NCBI GenBank assembly: GCA_963778465.1
Contig: CAVZUK010000002.1
Coordinates: 1,116,001-1,180,000 of the forward strand
DNA from: CAVZBW01 sp963778465
GTDB lineage: Bacteria > Actinomycetota > Acidimicrobiia > Acidimicrobiales > RAAP-2
Reading direction: 5' to 3'
Length of the DNA: 64,000 nt
This document shows, piece by piece, positions 43,280 through 52,789 of the stretch. Position 1 is the first letter of the stretch; each line of letters starts with the position of its first letter. The notes under the pieces were generated by a model. That model saw only the letters and a program-made list of their open reading frames with translations. It was not told the origin of the DNA and searched no databases. The position numbers and the translations under genes were made by a program.

Positions 43280-43462
43280 GTGACAGAGGTCATCGACGCC
43301 GACTTCGGCAGCGTCCCGATAGAGCCATCGCCGGTGGGCGCTCTCGCCAGGTCGGAGCGACGAGCCCGGCTTCGGAAGCTGAGGGGCGAATTCCTGCAAG
43401 CCATGTTCTCGACGCACCAGTATCCGAGCCCACCGCCACATCAGTTCTTGAAGCCGCGCTGA
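43280..43462 (+). CDS. Small hypothetical protein, 60 aa
   Basis: A 60-residue candidate, GTG at 43280, with GGGAGGAGG upstream as a strong ribosome site. It has an acidic N-terminus (EVIDADFG), an arginine-rich middle (RSERRARLRKLR) that may form a helix, and a Pro/His-rich end. No known family. Confidence 0.5.
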   Translation: MTEVIDADFGSVPIEPSPVGALARSERRARLRKLRGEFLQAMFSTHQYPSPPPHQFLKPR

Positions 43463-43503
43463 GCCGAGCCGGCGGCGACGCCGGACTCCGCGCGCGATGC
43501 GGA

Positions 43504-44334
43504 TCAGAGCGCGATAAGGACCAGGCCCGTCAGCGCCAGGCCCAGTCCGGCGACCTGGAGCCGGGAGGCCCGCTCCTTCAGGAACCACCACGCTCCGAGG
43601 ACCGTGACGGCTGGCGCGAGCGAGGCAACCGGGGCCACGACCACCACGAGGCCGAGGCGGATGGCGACGAGCAGGAGCGAGGCGCCCGTCACCTCGAAGA
43701 GGCCGGCGAGCAAGGCGCGGCGCCTCGGGCGGGGAGCGAGGACGCGCGAAGTGCCCGTCGCCACGACGACCAGGGACACCGCGATCAGCGCGGCGACCCT
43801 GGCAACAAGCACCGGCCAGAAGCCGCCGTGATGGGACACGTCGGCAAAGAGGATCAGCGAGGTCCCGAATCCCACCCCGGCCGCGACGGCGAGCGGGAGT
43901 GCATGGCCGATCCGCAGGCCGTGTCGCTCGTCCTTCTCGAGACAGATGAGCCCACCGGCGACCACCGCCAGCGCGACGCCCACGAGGGCCAGGACGCCCG
44001 GTCGCTCACCGGTGGCCAGTCCCCACGCCACCGGGAGCACGGAGCCGACCACTGCGGCGACGGGGGCCACCTCGCCGATCTGGCCGACGGCGAGGGCCTG
44101 GTAGAGGCAGCCGAGCGCGGTCACGTTGAGGAGGCCGGCGGCGGCACCGAGGCCGAGGACCTCTGGATCCGGCAGATGGCCGCCGGCAAGGGCGAAGACG
44201 GTGGCACCGAGCACCGCGGTCAGCTCGGCTGCCGCGAGGACCGTCAAGGTGTTGGCCTCTCGCGAGGCGAGGCCCCCCAGGAGGTCCGCCCCGCCAAAGG
44301 AGAGGGCGACGAACAATCCGACGAGTATCGCCAC
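43504..44334 (-). CDS. EamA/DMT family transporter
   Basis: A 276-residue membrane protein with about ten hydrophobic helices arranged as two five-helix repeats. The second repeat ends with APAVTVLGAWWFLKERASRLQVAG, a characteristic EamA signature (given here in parts: LGAWWFLKERAS). Family members export amino acids or other metabolites. The ATG at 44334 leads straight into the first helix. A single gene with no obvious partner. Confidence 0.82.
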   Translation of the reverse strand: MAILVGLFVALSFGGADLLGGLASREANTLTVLAAAELTAVLGATVFALAGGHLPDPEVLGLGAAAGLLNVTALGCLYQALAVGQIGEVAPVAAVVGSVLPVAWGLATGERPGVLALVGVALAVVAGGLICLEKDERHGLRIGHALPLAVAAGVGFGTSLILFADVSHHGGFWPVLVARVAALIAVSLVVVATGTSRVLAPRPRRRALLAGLFEVTGASLLLVAIRLGLVVVVAPVASLAPAVTVLGAWWFLKERASRLQVAGLGLALTGLVLIAL

Positions 44335-44524
44335 GACGGCTCAGGCTACTGCCGGGTCTCCGCAGGACTCCGCACGGCCCGCCCCGCGACGGTCGCACTC
44401 GGAGAGGGGCCGAGCACGCGCCGCGTACCGGCCCGACCACGCGCTGGGACGCCGGCCCCCACCGAGAATTCGCGGGTGATTCGCGAGTTCGTCGCGGGTT
44501 TTTCCGTGGCGAAGGAACGCCGCC

Positions 44525-45250
44525 CTACTGCAGGCCGTCCCAGAACGCCTGCACCTGTGGGTAGATCAGCTCATGGTCTCGGGGTAGCGACGCCTTGACG
44601 AACCTCGAGCGCTCGTCGGCCAGCACTTCGATCTCGCCCGAACGGACGGCGTCGAAGGTCTGGCGGGCGACCGACTCGGGGCTCACCTTGGGTGCATCGA
44701 TCCCGGCGGCCATCTCCGTGTCGATGAAGCTCGCGTGGACCGCGACGACCTGCGCACCCTGCTTGGCGAGCTCCACCCGGATGCCGTTCGTGAGCGACCA
44801 CTCGGCGGCCTTGGAGGCGCCGTAGGAAGCGTCGATCGGGTTCGTGTAGAAGCTGGTGACCGAGAGCATGTTGACCACCGCACCACCGCCGTTGGCCGCC
44901 AGGACGGGAGCAAAGGCCCGGCACATGAGGAGCGTGCCAAAGTAATTGGTCTTCATCTCCCTGCGGGCCGCGTCGAGGCTCGGTGCCCCGAGGAAGGTGC
45001 TGGCCGCCATCACGCCGGCGTTGTTGACCAGCAGGTTGACGTCTGGGCAACGGCGCGCGACGTCGGTGACGCGCACCGGATCGGTGATGTCGAGGGCGAC
45101 GGGAGTCAGTCCCGGCTCCTTCACGGCAGAGGGGTCACGGGCCGCCCCGTAGACGCGTCGTGCCCCCTGGGACACCAGCTCGCGGGCGAACGCCAGGCCG
45201 AGCCCGCGGTTGGCGCCGGTCACGAAGGCCACCGATCCGTCGATCTCCAC
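44525..45250 (-). CDS. SDR family oxidoreductase
   Basis: A 241-residue SDR with VTGANRGLG near residue 10, NNAGVMAAS near residue 80, serine in MLSVTSFY and YGASK as Y-x3-K. The GTG at 45250 follows GGGGAGACC. It ends with FWDGLQ. The family is close to the SDRs annotated as short-chain dehydrogenases of unspecified substrate; nothing nearby defines it. Confidence 0.85.
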   Translation of the reverse strand: MEIDGSVAFVTGANRGLGLAFARELVSQGARRVYGAARDPSAVKEPGLTPVALDITDPVRVTDVARRCPDVNLLVNNAGVMAASTFLGAPSLDAARREMKTNYFGTLLMCRAFAPVLAANGGGAVVNMLSVTSFYTNPIDASYGASKAAEWSLTNGIRVELAKQGAQVVAVHASFIDTEMAAGIDAPKVSPESVARQTFDAVRSGEIEVLADERSRFVKASLPRDHELIYPQVQAFWDGLQ

Positions 45251-45624
45251 GGTCTCCCCTCGATCGCAAGGAGCCCCGGGAACGCCCCGCCGTGCCCTCT
45301 CTCCGACCGGCGGGACCCCCCGGAGCTCGCGAAACACCCTAACCCACGGTCGCAAGATTGCCGGAGACCGGGCCGCGGACCAAAAGGGGAGTCCCCCGCT
45401 GACCGGATGCCTCGACCTGAGCCGAGGGCGATCAACTTTCCGCACCCGGCGATGAGCACTAAGTTGGCCCGATTCGGGCTCCGGGGGCCCCGCCGGCCGG
45501 AGAGAGAGGGAGGCACGGCGGGGCCGCACCCGAGAGCACGGCCATGCTACCGGTGAGCCCTCCCGGATCGGGCGCGACCAGCACCGAGCGATGCCGACTC
45601 GCGGTCGATAGCCTTAACGATCGA
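45251..45624. other. Divergent intergenic region
   Basis: About 0.37 kb between a minus-strand SDR and a plus-strand membrane protein. No gene or clear operator was recognised. An upstream ATG at 45544 could extend the following gene. Confidence 0.4.
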
Positions 45625-46704
45625 ATGGCCGTCACCACTACGGGGAGAAGCACCACTGGGAGGTACGTGAGCCGGGCGGCCGCGACCGGCCCGAGCCGCT
45701 CGCACCGCGGCAAGACCCCGATCAACTGGTCGATCGCCCTCGTGGTGATCCTCGTCCTCGGCGTGGCCTCGATCGCCTTCTCGCGCTACGAGTACGCAAG
45801 GTCGACGGCGGCCGCCAAGCCCACCACGTGGTACGCAGGTCTGTCCTTCGTGCGTTGTGGAGCCCAGCAGGCTCCGCTTCCGGCGTCCACGGCGGGGGAC
45901 GGCATCACCACGCCCGGGAGCGGGGTCCTCGCCGTCTCGCTCAAGGACAAGTCCCAGGCCACCCTCGGTCGCTTCGTGGACAACTACCCGGGTCTGGTCC
46001 TCGGGTCGACCACCTTCAAGTACCCGGGCACCTCGGAGCTGCAAAACGGAGACCGCTGCCCGGCGGGGACGCCGGACGCGGGCAAGGTCGGCGAGGTGCG
46101 CATCGTCTCGTGGTCCAATTTCTCCGAGACCACCGGGCGCTCGACCACCGATCCGGCGACCCTGGCGCTGACCAACGGTCAATTGGTGACGGCCGCGTTC
46201 GTGCCGGTGGGGACCGCCGTTCCCAAGCCACCGCAGTCGACGATCTCCGCGGTGCTCTCCGCCATCGGCGGCAGCCTCCCGACGACGACGACGACCGCCC
46301 CCGCCAAGAAGGCGTCGGCTCAAGGCTCCTCCGACTCGACGTCCTCGACCTCCGGGGACACCTCGACTCAGGCAGCGGGCGGGACCCCCGGCACCACGCG
46401 CAGCTCGACGACCACCAAGCCGGGATCGACGTCCACCTCCGCAGGCGGAGGGGGGTCTGGGTCCACCGTGACCACGGGTGGCTCGACGTCCAACCAGGGG
46501 GGATCGCCGGCCGGCAACCCGGTCGGGACGACGACCACGGCGCCACCGGCGGACACGACGACCACGGCACCACCGGCGGACACGACGACCACGGCGCCCC
46601 CGGACACGACCACCACCGCGCCACCGGACACGACCACCACCGCGCCCCCGGACACGACCACCACCGCGCCCCCGGACACGACCACCACCGCCGCCGGCGG
46701 CTGA
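45625..46704 (+). CDS. Membrane-anchored protein with Pro-Thr repeat tail
   Basis: A 359-residue protein: a basic N-terminus, one transmembrane segment around residues 36-56 (WSIALVVILVLGVASIAF), an extracellular domain of about 170 residues with two cysteines (VRCGAQQAPLP and GDRCPAG), then a long Thr/Ser/Gly/Pro-rich tail ending in tandem A-P-P-D-T-T-T-T units. The tail looks like a cell-wall-spanning stalk. The start is uncertain (ATG 45625, or ATG 45544 upstream). Function unknown. Confidence 0.7.
   Translation: MAVTTTGRSTTGRYVSRAAATGPSRSHRGKTPINWSIALVVILVLGVASIAFSRYEYARSTAAAKPTTWYAGLSFVRCGAQQAPLPASTAGDGITTPGSGVLAVSLKDKSQATLGRFVDNYPGLVLGSTTFKYPGTSELQNGDRCPAGTPDAGKVGEVRIVSWSNFSETTGRSTTDPATLALTNGQLVTAAFVPVGTAVPKPPQSTISAVLSAIGGSLPTTTTTAPAKKASAQGSSDSTSSTSGDTSTQAAGGTPGTTRSSTTTKPGSTSTSAGGGGSGSTVTTGGSTSNQGGSPAGNPVGTTTTAPPADTTTTAPPADTTTTAPPDTTTTAPPDTTTTAPPDTTTTAPPDTTTTAAGG
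46540..46689 (+). repeat. In-frame tandem repeats coding A-P-P-(A)-D-T-T-T-T
   Basis: Two 27-base units followed by four 24-base units, all in frame with the membrane protein. The last units are almost identical, suggesting recent slippage expansion. Confidence 0.85.
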
Positions 46705-46748
46705 CGCCGATTGGCTGATTGGGGGATGGCCGGCGGGGGCCGAGCGCC

Positions 46749-47738
46749 CTAGGGGTGCGTCGCCGGTGCCTGGTGGGGCTCGCGCCCGGGATCGGCGGTC
46801 TCGACGCCGATACGCTCTTTGGGCCGGGTCGCCTGCTGGCGAGCCAGGTATTGCAGGACGCGCCGGTCCGCCTCGGTCGGTTGGTCGCTCCGGAGGGAGC
46901 GGGGCCACAGGTGGCGAGAAAGCACCGGGTTGAGCTCGGCGCCGTAGAGGCTGATCTTCGCGAGCAGCAACAGGAAGCCGACCAGCCCGATGACCGCGCC
47001 GAACTGGCCGTAGGTCGCCGAGCTGTCTCGCAGCTGGTGCTGGATGAGCCCGGTCCCCACGGTGATCAACAGGGTGAAGCCGAGCGCTCCCACCGCGGCG
47101 CCCGGGAGCAGGCCACGTCCGGAGACGAGCTTGGGGGCGAGCGCCCGGAAGGTCACTGCATAGAAGGCCCAGTTGGCCATGAGCATCCCGGCGATCACCC
47201 CGAACCGCGCGCCCAGGGGCTGTCCGCTCGACGTCGCAAAGGCGCCGGCCACCGAGTTGACCAGGAAGGCGGCACCGATCGTGACCAGCGCCACCAGGCT
47301 CCGCACGAGTCGGGAGACGAAGCCGGGACGATCCCTCATGGGGATGTTCCAGACCTGTGCCTGGGCCTGCTGCGCCGTCTGGGTGACTCCCTGGGCTCCG
47401 TAGAGGAGGAGGACGAGGCCGATGACCAGCCCGAGCGCACTGCCGTGTAGCGAGCTCGAGGGGTGGGCCGGGTTGAACATGGAGCCGACGACGGGAAAGC
47501 GGTGGAGGGTCGAGACGATCCCGGTGCCGAGGGATGCGGCACCGATGAAGGCGAAGACCGTCACCACCACGAGGAGCAGCGGGTAGATGGCGGTGAAGCC
47601 GTACCAACCCAGTCCGACCACGTACTGGTTGGCCTGGTCGTCGCCGAATTTCTTGATCACCGCGTACGCGATGGCCGGCGCTCGGTGGCGTTGCTGCCAG
47701 CCATCGATCGAGGTGAGGAGCCGTCGCACCGCATCCAT
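46749..47738 (-). CDS. YihY/BrkB family membrane protein
   Basis: A 329-residue integral membrane protein with about six helices. The typical N-terminal region reads AYAVIKKFGDDQANQYVVGLGWYGFTAIYPLL (characteristic part: GLGWYGFTAIYPLL), followed by QTAQQAQAQVWNIP and, later, SATYGQFGAVIGLVGFLLLL with YGAELN. The family (formerly called ribonuclease BN) is of uncertain transport function. ATG at 47738. The C-terminus is a charged cytoplasmic tail. Convergent with the preceding gene. Confidence 0.85.
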   Translation of the reverse strand: MDAVRRLLTSIDGWQQRHRAPAIAYAVIKKFGDDQANQYVVGLGWYGFTAIYPLLLVVVTVFAFIGAASLGTGIVSTLHRFPVVGSMFNPAHPSSSLHGSALGLVIGLVLLLYGAQGVTQTAQQAQAQVWNIPMRDRPGFVSRLVRSLVALVTIGAAFLVNSVAGAFATSSGQPLGARFGVIAGMLMANWAFYAVTFRALAPKLVSGRGLLPGAAVGALGFTLLITVGTGLIQHQLRDSSATYGQFGAVIGLVGFLLLLAKISLYGAELNPVLSRHLWPRSLRSDQPTEADRRVLQYLARQQATRPKERIGVETADPGREPHQAPATHP

Positions 47739-47836
47739 GGCACTACTACTGCCCACTCGCAGATCCTCGCATGCCCGCCGGCGGCGCCGGCCGGCGCAGC
47801 TTGACACTCGTGCCCGATCGCGGTCAGGGTCGGAAG

Positions 47837-48109
47837 ATGCCGAGCAACTCACAGCGGTTCAACGATCTGGAGCGGGAGTTGAAGCGCCTCCGAGAGCAGG
47901 TCGAGAGGCACGAACATCCCGTCGTCCTGCACCTCGACGGCGTGGAGTCCGAGATCGCGGCGCTCAGGAAGCGCATCGAGGAGCTGGAGTCCGGATCCTC
48001 GGACGGAGCGAGCGCCGAGGCGAGCAAAGAAGCGGATACCGAGGCGAGCAAAGAAGCGGACACCGATTCGAGCACAAAAGCCAGCGCCGAAGCGAGCAAA
48101 GAGGACTGA
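47837..48109 (+). CDS. Small coiled-coil protein with acidic repeat tail
   Basis: A 90-residue protein. Residues about 7-50 form an amphipathic coiled coil (FNDLERELKRLREQVERHE and SEIAALRKRIEELES). The tail repeats EASKEADT-like units rich in Ala, Ser, Lys and Glu. ATG at 47837. Divergent from the YihY gene. No known domain; probably a soluble structural or regulatory protein. Confidence 0.6.
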   Translation: MPSNSQRFNDLERELKRLREQVERHEHPVVLHLDGVESEIAALRKRIEELESGSSDGASAEASKEADTEASKEADTDSSTKASAEASKED

Positions 48110-48150
48110 GGGCCCGGCGGAGCCGAGACGCCGGCGCGGCGGCGAGAGGG

Positions 48151-49029
48151 TCAGCGGAGCTCGGATGCCACTCCGGTGAGCCGTTCGGAGAGCTCCCACA
48201 GGCCGGCGGCGCTCGTCTCGTCGTAGGACCGACGGCTCGAGCGGACGACCTTCGGATGCCCGCCCTGCTCGAAGAGCCCGTCGGGTCCCACGTAGGAACC
48301 GCCCGTGACGTCCGGCACGGTCGACGCGTAAAGCATCGGAAGCGCCCCCATCGCCGCGCTCTGCGCGAAGAGGCCGTTGGCGACGCCCAGGATCTGGTCC
48401 TGGAGCGACTCGGTGTGGGACTGCAGGTTGGTCGCGGCATACCCCGGATGCGCGGCGAGCGCCCTGAGGGGAGAGCCGGCCGCCGCCAGCCTCCGCTGGA
48501 GCTCGTAGGTGAAGAGCAGGTTGGCGAGCTTGGACTGGGCGTAAGCCTGCCATCGGCGGTAGCGCCGGCGTTCCCAGTTGAGGTCGTCGAGCCGGACGCG
48601 TCCCATGCGGTGCAGGTTGCTCGAGACGGTCACGACGCGATCGGTGATCCGATCGAGGAGCGACACGGTCAGCGCGAAGTGCCCGAGATGGTTCGTCCCG
48701 ATCTGCAGCTCGAACCCGTCCCGGGTGCGGCGCTGTGGCGTAGCCATCACCCCCGCGTTGTTGACGAGGACGGCGATCTGGCCCAGGCCCTCGCAGAACG
48801 CCCGGACGGAGCCCAGGTCGGCAAGGTCCAGCTGCCGCACATCGGTGTCGCCGGACATCTGGGCCGCGGCCTCGTCGCCCTTGCGGGTGTCGCGGCACGC
48901 GACGACGACGTGTCCGCCGCGTTCGGCGAGCGCACCGGCAATCGCGGCGCCGAGCCCGCTGTTGGCTCCGGTGACGACGATCGTCCGACCCCCTTGGTCG
49001 GGGATATCGGCGGCGGTCCATCTCGACAT
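48151..49029 (-). CDS. SDR family oxidoreductase (retinol dehydrogenase-like)
   Basis: A 292-residue SDR with VTGANSGLG near residue 20, NNAGVMATP near residue 90, NHLGHFALT, VSSNLHRMG and YAQSK as Y-x3-K near residue 163. The order of motifs and the long C-terminal part match the WW-oxidoreductase/retinol dehydrogenase-like SDRs common in actinobacteria. Start ATG at 49029. Substrate unknown. Confidence 0.85.
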   Translation of the reverse strand: MSRWTAADIPDQGGRTIVVTGANSGLGAAIAGALAERGGHVVVACRDTRKGDEAAAQMSGDTDVRQLDLADLGSVRAFCEGLGQIAVLVNNAGVMATPQRRTRDGFELQIGTNHLGHFALTVSLLDRITDRVVTVSSNLHRMGRVRLDDLNWERRRYRRWQAYAQSKLANLLFTYELQRRLAAAGSPLRALAAHPGYAATNLQSHTESLQDQILGVANGLFAQSAAMGALPMLYASTVPDVTGGSYVGPDGLFEQGGHPKVVRSSRRSYDETSAAGLWELSERLTGVASELR

Positions 49030-49058
49030 GGCGACCACCCTATTGGTTGTCGCCTCGG

Positions 49059-50021
49059 TCAGCCGGGCCCCGGCCCGACGCGGCGCAACCTCTCGTAGGT
49101 GGTGAAGATCCGGCTCGCCATGACCCGGTAACCGGCCGTGTTGGCGTGGATGTTGCCCTTGGCGCAGTACCAGGTGAGCTGGCACACCCTGGCGACGGCG
49201 ACCGGGACCGTGCCGTACGGCGGAAGGCTCACGGTCTCCGACAGGGGGACGTAGGCGCCGGTGTCCGCGGTGATGTCCACGAACGTGCCGCCCGCCGACG
49301 TGTACGCGCGAGCGAGCGTGGGGTTGATGAAGCTCCGAAAGGCGCTCACCGACACCCTCGCGAGGATCTGGTCGGTCCTGCCGGGCGGGTGTACCCACAG
49401 GCCGAGGAGGACGTTGGGATAGGTGAGACCGATCAGGGGAACGTGGGGACCCGCGGCGGCGCGGAGGCCCTTCGCGAGCGCGGAGACGTGGGCCCGGAGC
49501 GCACCGAGGGCCGAGGCGAAGCAAGCGATCGAGCTCCTCTGTTCCTCGCAGCGCGTGACGTCGTTTCCGCCGATCGAGACCGTGATGAGCCCGACCTCGC
49601 CTCGGTGATCCCGGATAAACGCCTCCGCCGCCTCGGCCTGCGTGCGGTCCGGATAAGCGATGGCGCCGGTCGAGGCCGAAGGACCGAACGGCGCGGCGCA
49701 ACCCTTGTCGAGCAGGATCGACGTCGTCGTCGCCCCACCGCAGCCGAAGTTGACGAGCTCCAGATCGGCCTCCCGCGCCACCGGTCCGGTGTATCCGCTC
49801 GTGGCACCGGGCGTGGGCGCCGGCTGGTAGCCGATCGAGTAGGAGTCGCCGAGAGCGACGTAGTAGGGCCCGTCGCCGAGACCGGACACGGCGGCCGAGG
49901 CGCTGCCCGTTCCGGACCAAGGGCCGGTCAGGAGACCGGTCATGACGAGCGCCAACGTCATGGCGAGGGCGAGCGCAGTGCGCCGGCGGGCCTTGCCGAA
50001 AGACTCCTTACAGGAGGCCAC
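49059..50021 (-). CDS. Secreted SGNH/GDSL lipase-esterase
   Basis: A 320-residue secreted hydrolase. The signal region is hydrophobic (ALALAMTLALVMTGLLTG) with cleavage near SASA around residue 45. The mature domain has ALGDSYSIGY (block I serine), VSIGGNDVT (block III) and NIHANTAGY (block V, Asp replaced by Asn before His), resembling Streptomyces-type lipases with several disulfide cysteines. The GTG at 50021 is a tentative start. Confidence 0.78.
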   Translation of the reverse strand: MASCKESFGKARRRTALALAMTLALVMTGLLTGPWSGTGSASAAVSGLGDGPYYVALGDSYSIGYQPAPTPGATSGYTGPVAREADLELVNFGCGGATTTSILLDKGCAAPFGPSASTGAIAYPDRTQAEAAEAFIRDHRGEVGLITVSIGGNDVTRCEEQRSSIACFASALGALRAHVSALAKGLRAAAGPHVPLIGLTYPNVLLGLWVHPPGRTDQILARVSVSAFRSFINPTLARAYTSAGGTFVDITADTGAYVPLSETVSLPPYGTVPVAVARVCQLTWYCAKGNIHANTAGYRVMASRIFTTYERLRRVGPGPG

Positions 50022-50053
50022 GAGACGGAGAGGGGGACCCCTCGTGGGCCGGA

Positions 50054-50422
50054 TTACGTGGGGGAGGAGCCGCGGAGCTCCCAGAGGTTGCCCGCCGGAT
50101 CCCGGCACAACACGACGCGGCGGTCCTGGATGTTGGCCACGTCGTAGTGATGACCCCCGTCGTCGAGCCGGCGCTCGAGCGCCGGCAGCTCGTCGCCGAA
50201 GACGACCGCGACGTGCGCCCGGGCCGCAGCCCGGTGGTCGGGGTCCTCGCTCAAGTGGATCTGCGCGCCGTCCTCGCCCTCGAACCACCGAGCGGTCGCC
50301 GGGACGCCCGGGGACGGTTGCACGCGCCGATACCCGAGGAGGTCGACGAGGAAACGCATCTCGGCATCGGCCCCCCCGACAGGTATGCCCAGGTTCACGT
50401 GGTGAAAACGCGGCACGCACAC
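50054..50422 (-). CDS. VOC (glyoxalase/bleomycin resistance) family protein
   Basis: A 122-residue single-domain vicinal-oxygen-chelate protein: FHHVNLGIPVGG at the start with the first metal histidine, ARWFEGEDGAQIHLSED near residue 50, and LCRDPAGNLWELRG at the end with the metal glutamate. Size fits a dimeric glyoxalase-fold enzyme. GTG at 50422 or 50416. Reaction unknown. Confidence 0.75.
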   Translation of the reverse strand: MCVPRFHHVNLGIPVGGADAEMRFLVDLLGYRRVQPSPGVPATARWFEGEDGAQIHLSEDPDHRAAARAHVAVVFGDELPALERRLDDGGHHYDVANIQDRRVVLCRDPAGNLWELRGSSPT

Positions 50423-50442
50423 CAGGCTAGTTCGGGGGACGC

Positions 50443-50961
50443 TCAGGTCGTCGTCGTAGCCGGGAACCCATTGCCGGCGAGGTCGGGCCCGACGACCACC
50501 ACGACGTCGTTGCCGCTGGTGCCAGGGACCGGCACCGAGGTCGACAACGGCTGCACGGAGGTCTTGGCCACCCCGAGCTCGGTGGCGATCTCTTCTGCCG
50601 CCTGCTGTTGCGAGGGGGCGTAGTAGATCGCCGTCGCCGTCGCGGGCGACGTGGTGTTGGTGGGCTGCGACACGTTCCATCCCTGTTGCTGGAGCTGCTG
50701 CGCGAAGTGGCCGGCCGCGTTCGCCTCCGAGGTGCCGTTCGCCACGAGCACCTTCACGGTCGAATGGGGGACGGTCGAGGTGGTCGTCGAGGCCGCACCG
50801 GTGGTCGTCGTCGTTCCCGAGCTCGACGTCGTCTTGAAGTGCGGGCCCACGACCGAACCGACATACCCGGCGACCGCGAGTGCCACGAGGCCGAGAAAAG
50901 CCAGGCCAATGCGCCTCCCCCACGGTGCCGGTTCGTAGGAGGAGGCGTGCAGTGGGCTCAC
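50443..50961 (-). CDS. LytR C-terminal domain membrane protein
   Basis: A 172-residue protein: short cytoplasmic N-terminus, one transmembrane segment around residues 19-39 (LAFLGLVALAVAGYVGSVV), a Thr/Ser-rich linker, and a LytR_C domain with VKVLVANGTSEANAAG near residue 70 and VVVVVGPDLAG near the end. The family is linked to cell-envelope assembly in actinobacteria, but this protein lacks the LytR-CpsA-Psr catalytic domain. Confidence 0.8.
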   Translation of the reverse strand: MSPLHASSYEPAPWGRRIGLAFLGLVALAVAGYVGSVVGPHFKTTSSSGTTTTTGAASTTTSTVPHSTVKVLVANGTSEANAAGHFAQQLQQQGWNVSQPTNTTSPATATAIYYAPSQQQAAEEIATELGVAKTSVQPLSTSVPVPGTSGNDVVVVVGPDLAGNGFPATTTT

Positions 50962-51184
50962 GGGGCACGATCATAGGGAGTGTCGGCGCGGCGGACCCGG
51001 TCATTCGGCGAGAGATGCGCCAAGTCCCCCGGTGGCCTGCCCGTGTAGGGCTCTTTCCTTCAGTATCGCTGCGCAAGTGCGGGCCAGCCCACGGGCCGTG
51101 GTCCCGCTACGATCGCTCGGGAGCGAGCCCGTGGGTCTGCGAGCTGCACCCACGCGTGCGGTGCGGGACGAGGAAGCGACTGAC

Positions 51185-52753
51185 TTGACGAGAGGGCGCG
51201 GCAGCGATGACGTAGGGCGGCGGTTCAGCCGTCGTGGGCTGCTCGCCGCGGGTGCCGCCACGGGGGTCGGCCTCGCCACGGCGGGCCTCGGAGGAGTGCC
51301 GTCACCGCTCACGGTCGCTCGGGCCGCCGCGGCCGCACCTGCGGGGTCGGATCTGGGCGCCATCGACCACGTGATCTTCTTGATGATGGAGAACCGCTCG
51401 TTCGACCACTACTACGGGACCTATCCCGGCGTCCGTGGCTTCGACGATCGCCGGCCCGGGCACCTCGGCGCCTTCGCCCAGGAATGGCCCGCCGCCGCCG
51501 CGACCTCGCCGGCGGGGAAGCTCCTGCCTTTCCACCTCGACACCGTGCACACCGACATCGCCGACTGCACGTTCGACCTGACCCACAACTGGGCTCCCCA
51601 GCACCAGTGCCGCAACGGCGGCAGGATGGACGCCTTCGTCCGGGTGCACACGGCAATCGAAAACGAGGGTCCGGCGCAGGGCGTGCTCACGATGGGCTAC
51701 TACACCCGGGCGGATCTTCCCTTCTACTACGCGCTGGCCGACGCCTTCACGCTGTGCGACGGCTACCACTGCTCGGTCATGGGCCCGACCCACCCCAACC
51801 GCCTGATGCAGATGTCGGGCACGCTCGACCCTGCGGGCAAGGCCGGGGGTCCGGTCATCATCACCGAGCAGTCGCCAAAAGCGCTCTTCAGTGTGCACTG
51901 GGACACGATGCCCGAGGTGCTCGAGGACGCGGGGATCAGCTGGAAGTACTACAACCCCGCCGGCCCGCTCTACAGCATCGACTTCATGAGCAAGGTGGGG
52001 CTCACGACCGACAGCGTGCTGCCGTACTTCTCCCAGTACGAGAAGCCGTCGTCGGCCCTCTACCAGAAGGCGTTCCTCCCGACGTTCCCCGACGACTTCG
52101 CCGCCGACGTCCACGCGGGGACGCTGCCCAAGGTGAGCTGGATCAGCACGCCGATCGGCTACGACGAGCACCCGCCGGCGCCGCCCTTCCTCGGCGAGTG
52201 GTTCACCGACCAGGTGCTCCAGACCCTGGTCTCCAACCCCGAGGTCTGGTCGAGGACCGTCCTCTTCCACATGTACGACGAGAACGACGGGTTCTTCGAC
52301 CACGTGGCGCCCCCGGTCGCCCCGCCCGGCACTCCCGACGAGTACCTCTCGGTCCGACCCCTCCCGCCGGATGCCGACGGGATCGCGGGCCCGATCGGCC
52401 TCGGGTTCCGGGTCCCGCTGCTCGTGATCTCCCCGTTTAGCCGGGGCGGCAGGATCTGCTCGGAGACCTTCGACCACACGTCGCAGCTCCGGTTCATCGA
52501 GGAGCGCTTCGACGTCAAGGTGCCGCACCTCTCGTCGTGGCGCCGCTCCACCGTGGGAGACCTGACCGCGACGCTGCGGATGGCTCACAAGGACCTGACG
52601 GTGCCGCCCCTGCCGCCGACGGAGGACGACCCGGCCTACGTGGCCTCGAAGGGCTGCACGCAGACCGACCTCCTCGAGCTGGCGACCGACCAGCCGGCCT
52701 ACCCGGTGCCCAGGGTGCAGCGCATGCCGACCCAGGAGACGTCGAGCTCGTAA
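51185..52753 (+). CDS. Tat-exported phosphoesterase (phospholipase C-like)
   Basis: A 522-residue enzyme. A twin-arginine signal is present (RRFSRRGLLAAGAATG, around residues 12-27). The catalytic start IFLMMENRSFDHYYGTYPG near residue 63, GPTHPNRLMQMSG near residue 200 and DENDGFFDHVAPP near residue 363 are the hallmarks of the phospholipase C/acid phosphatase (AcpA) superfamily. It acts outside the cell, likely on phospholipids or other phosphodiesters. TTG at 51185 has GAGGAAG upstream; in-frame starts further upstream add non-Tat sequence. Confidence 0.88.
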   Translation: MTRGRGSDDVGRRFSRRGLLAAGAATGVGLATAGLGGVPSPLTVARAAAAAPAGSDLGAIDHVIFLMMENRSFDHYYGTYPGVRGFDDRRPGHLGAFAQEWPAAAATSPAGKLLPFHLDTVHTDIADCTFDLTHNWAPQHQCRNGGRMDAFVRVHTAIENEGPAQGVLTMGYYTRADLPFYYALADAFTLCDGYHCSVMGPTHPNRLMQMSGTLDPAGKAGGPVIITEQSPKALFSVHWDTMPEVLEDAGISWKYYNPAGPLYSIDFMSKVGLTTDSVLPYFSQYEKPSSALYQKAFLPTFPDDFAADVHAGTLPKVSWISTPIGYDEHPPAPPFLGEWFTDQVLQTLVSNPEVWSRTVLFHMYDENDGFFDHVAPPVAPPGTPDEYLSVRPLPPDADGIAGPIGLGFRVPLLVISPFSRGGRICSETFDHTSQLRFIEERFDVKVPHLSSWRRSTVGDLTATLRMAHKDLTVPPLPPTEDDPAYVASKGCTQTDLLELATDQPAYPVPRVQRMPTQETSSS

Positions 52754-52789
52754 CCCCGGCGGGCTAGAAGGCGGGTGGGCGGCTCGGCG

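Noticed and set aside
46540..46689. Regular repeats considered as a CRISPR array
   Set aside because: The units are contiguous, in frame and without spacers; they encode a Pro-Thr tail.
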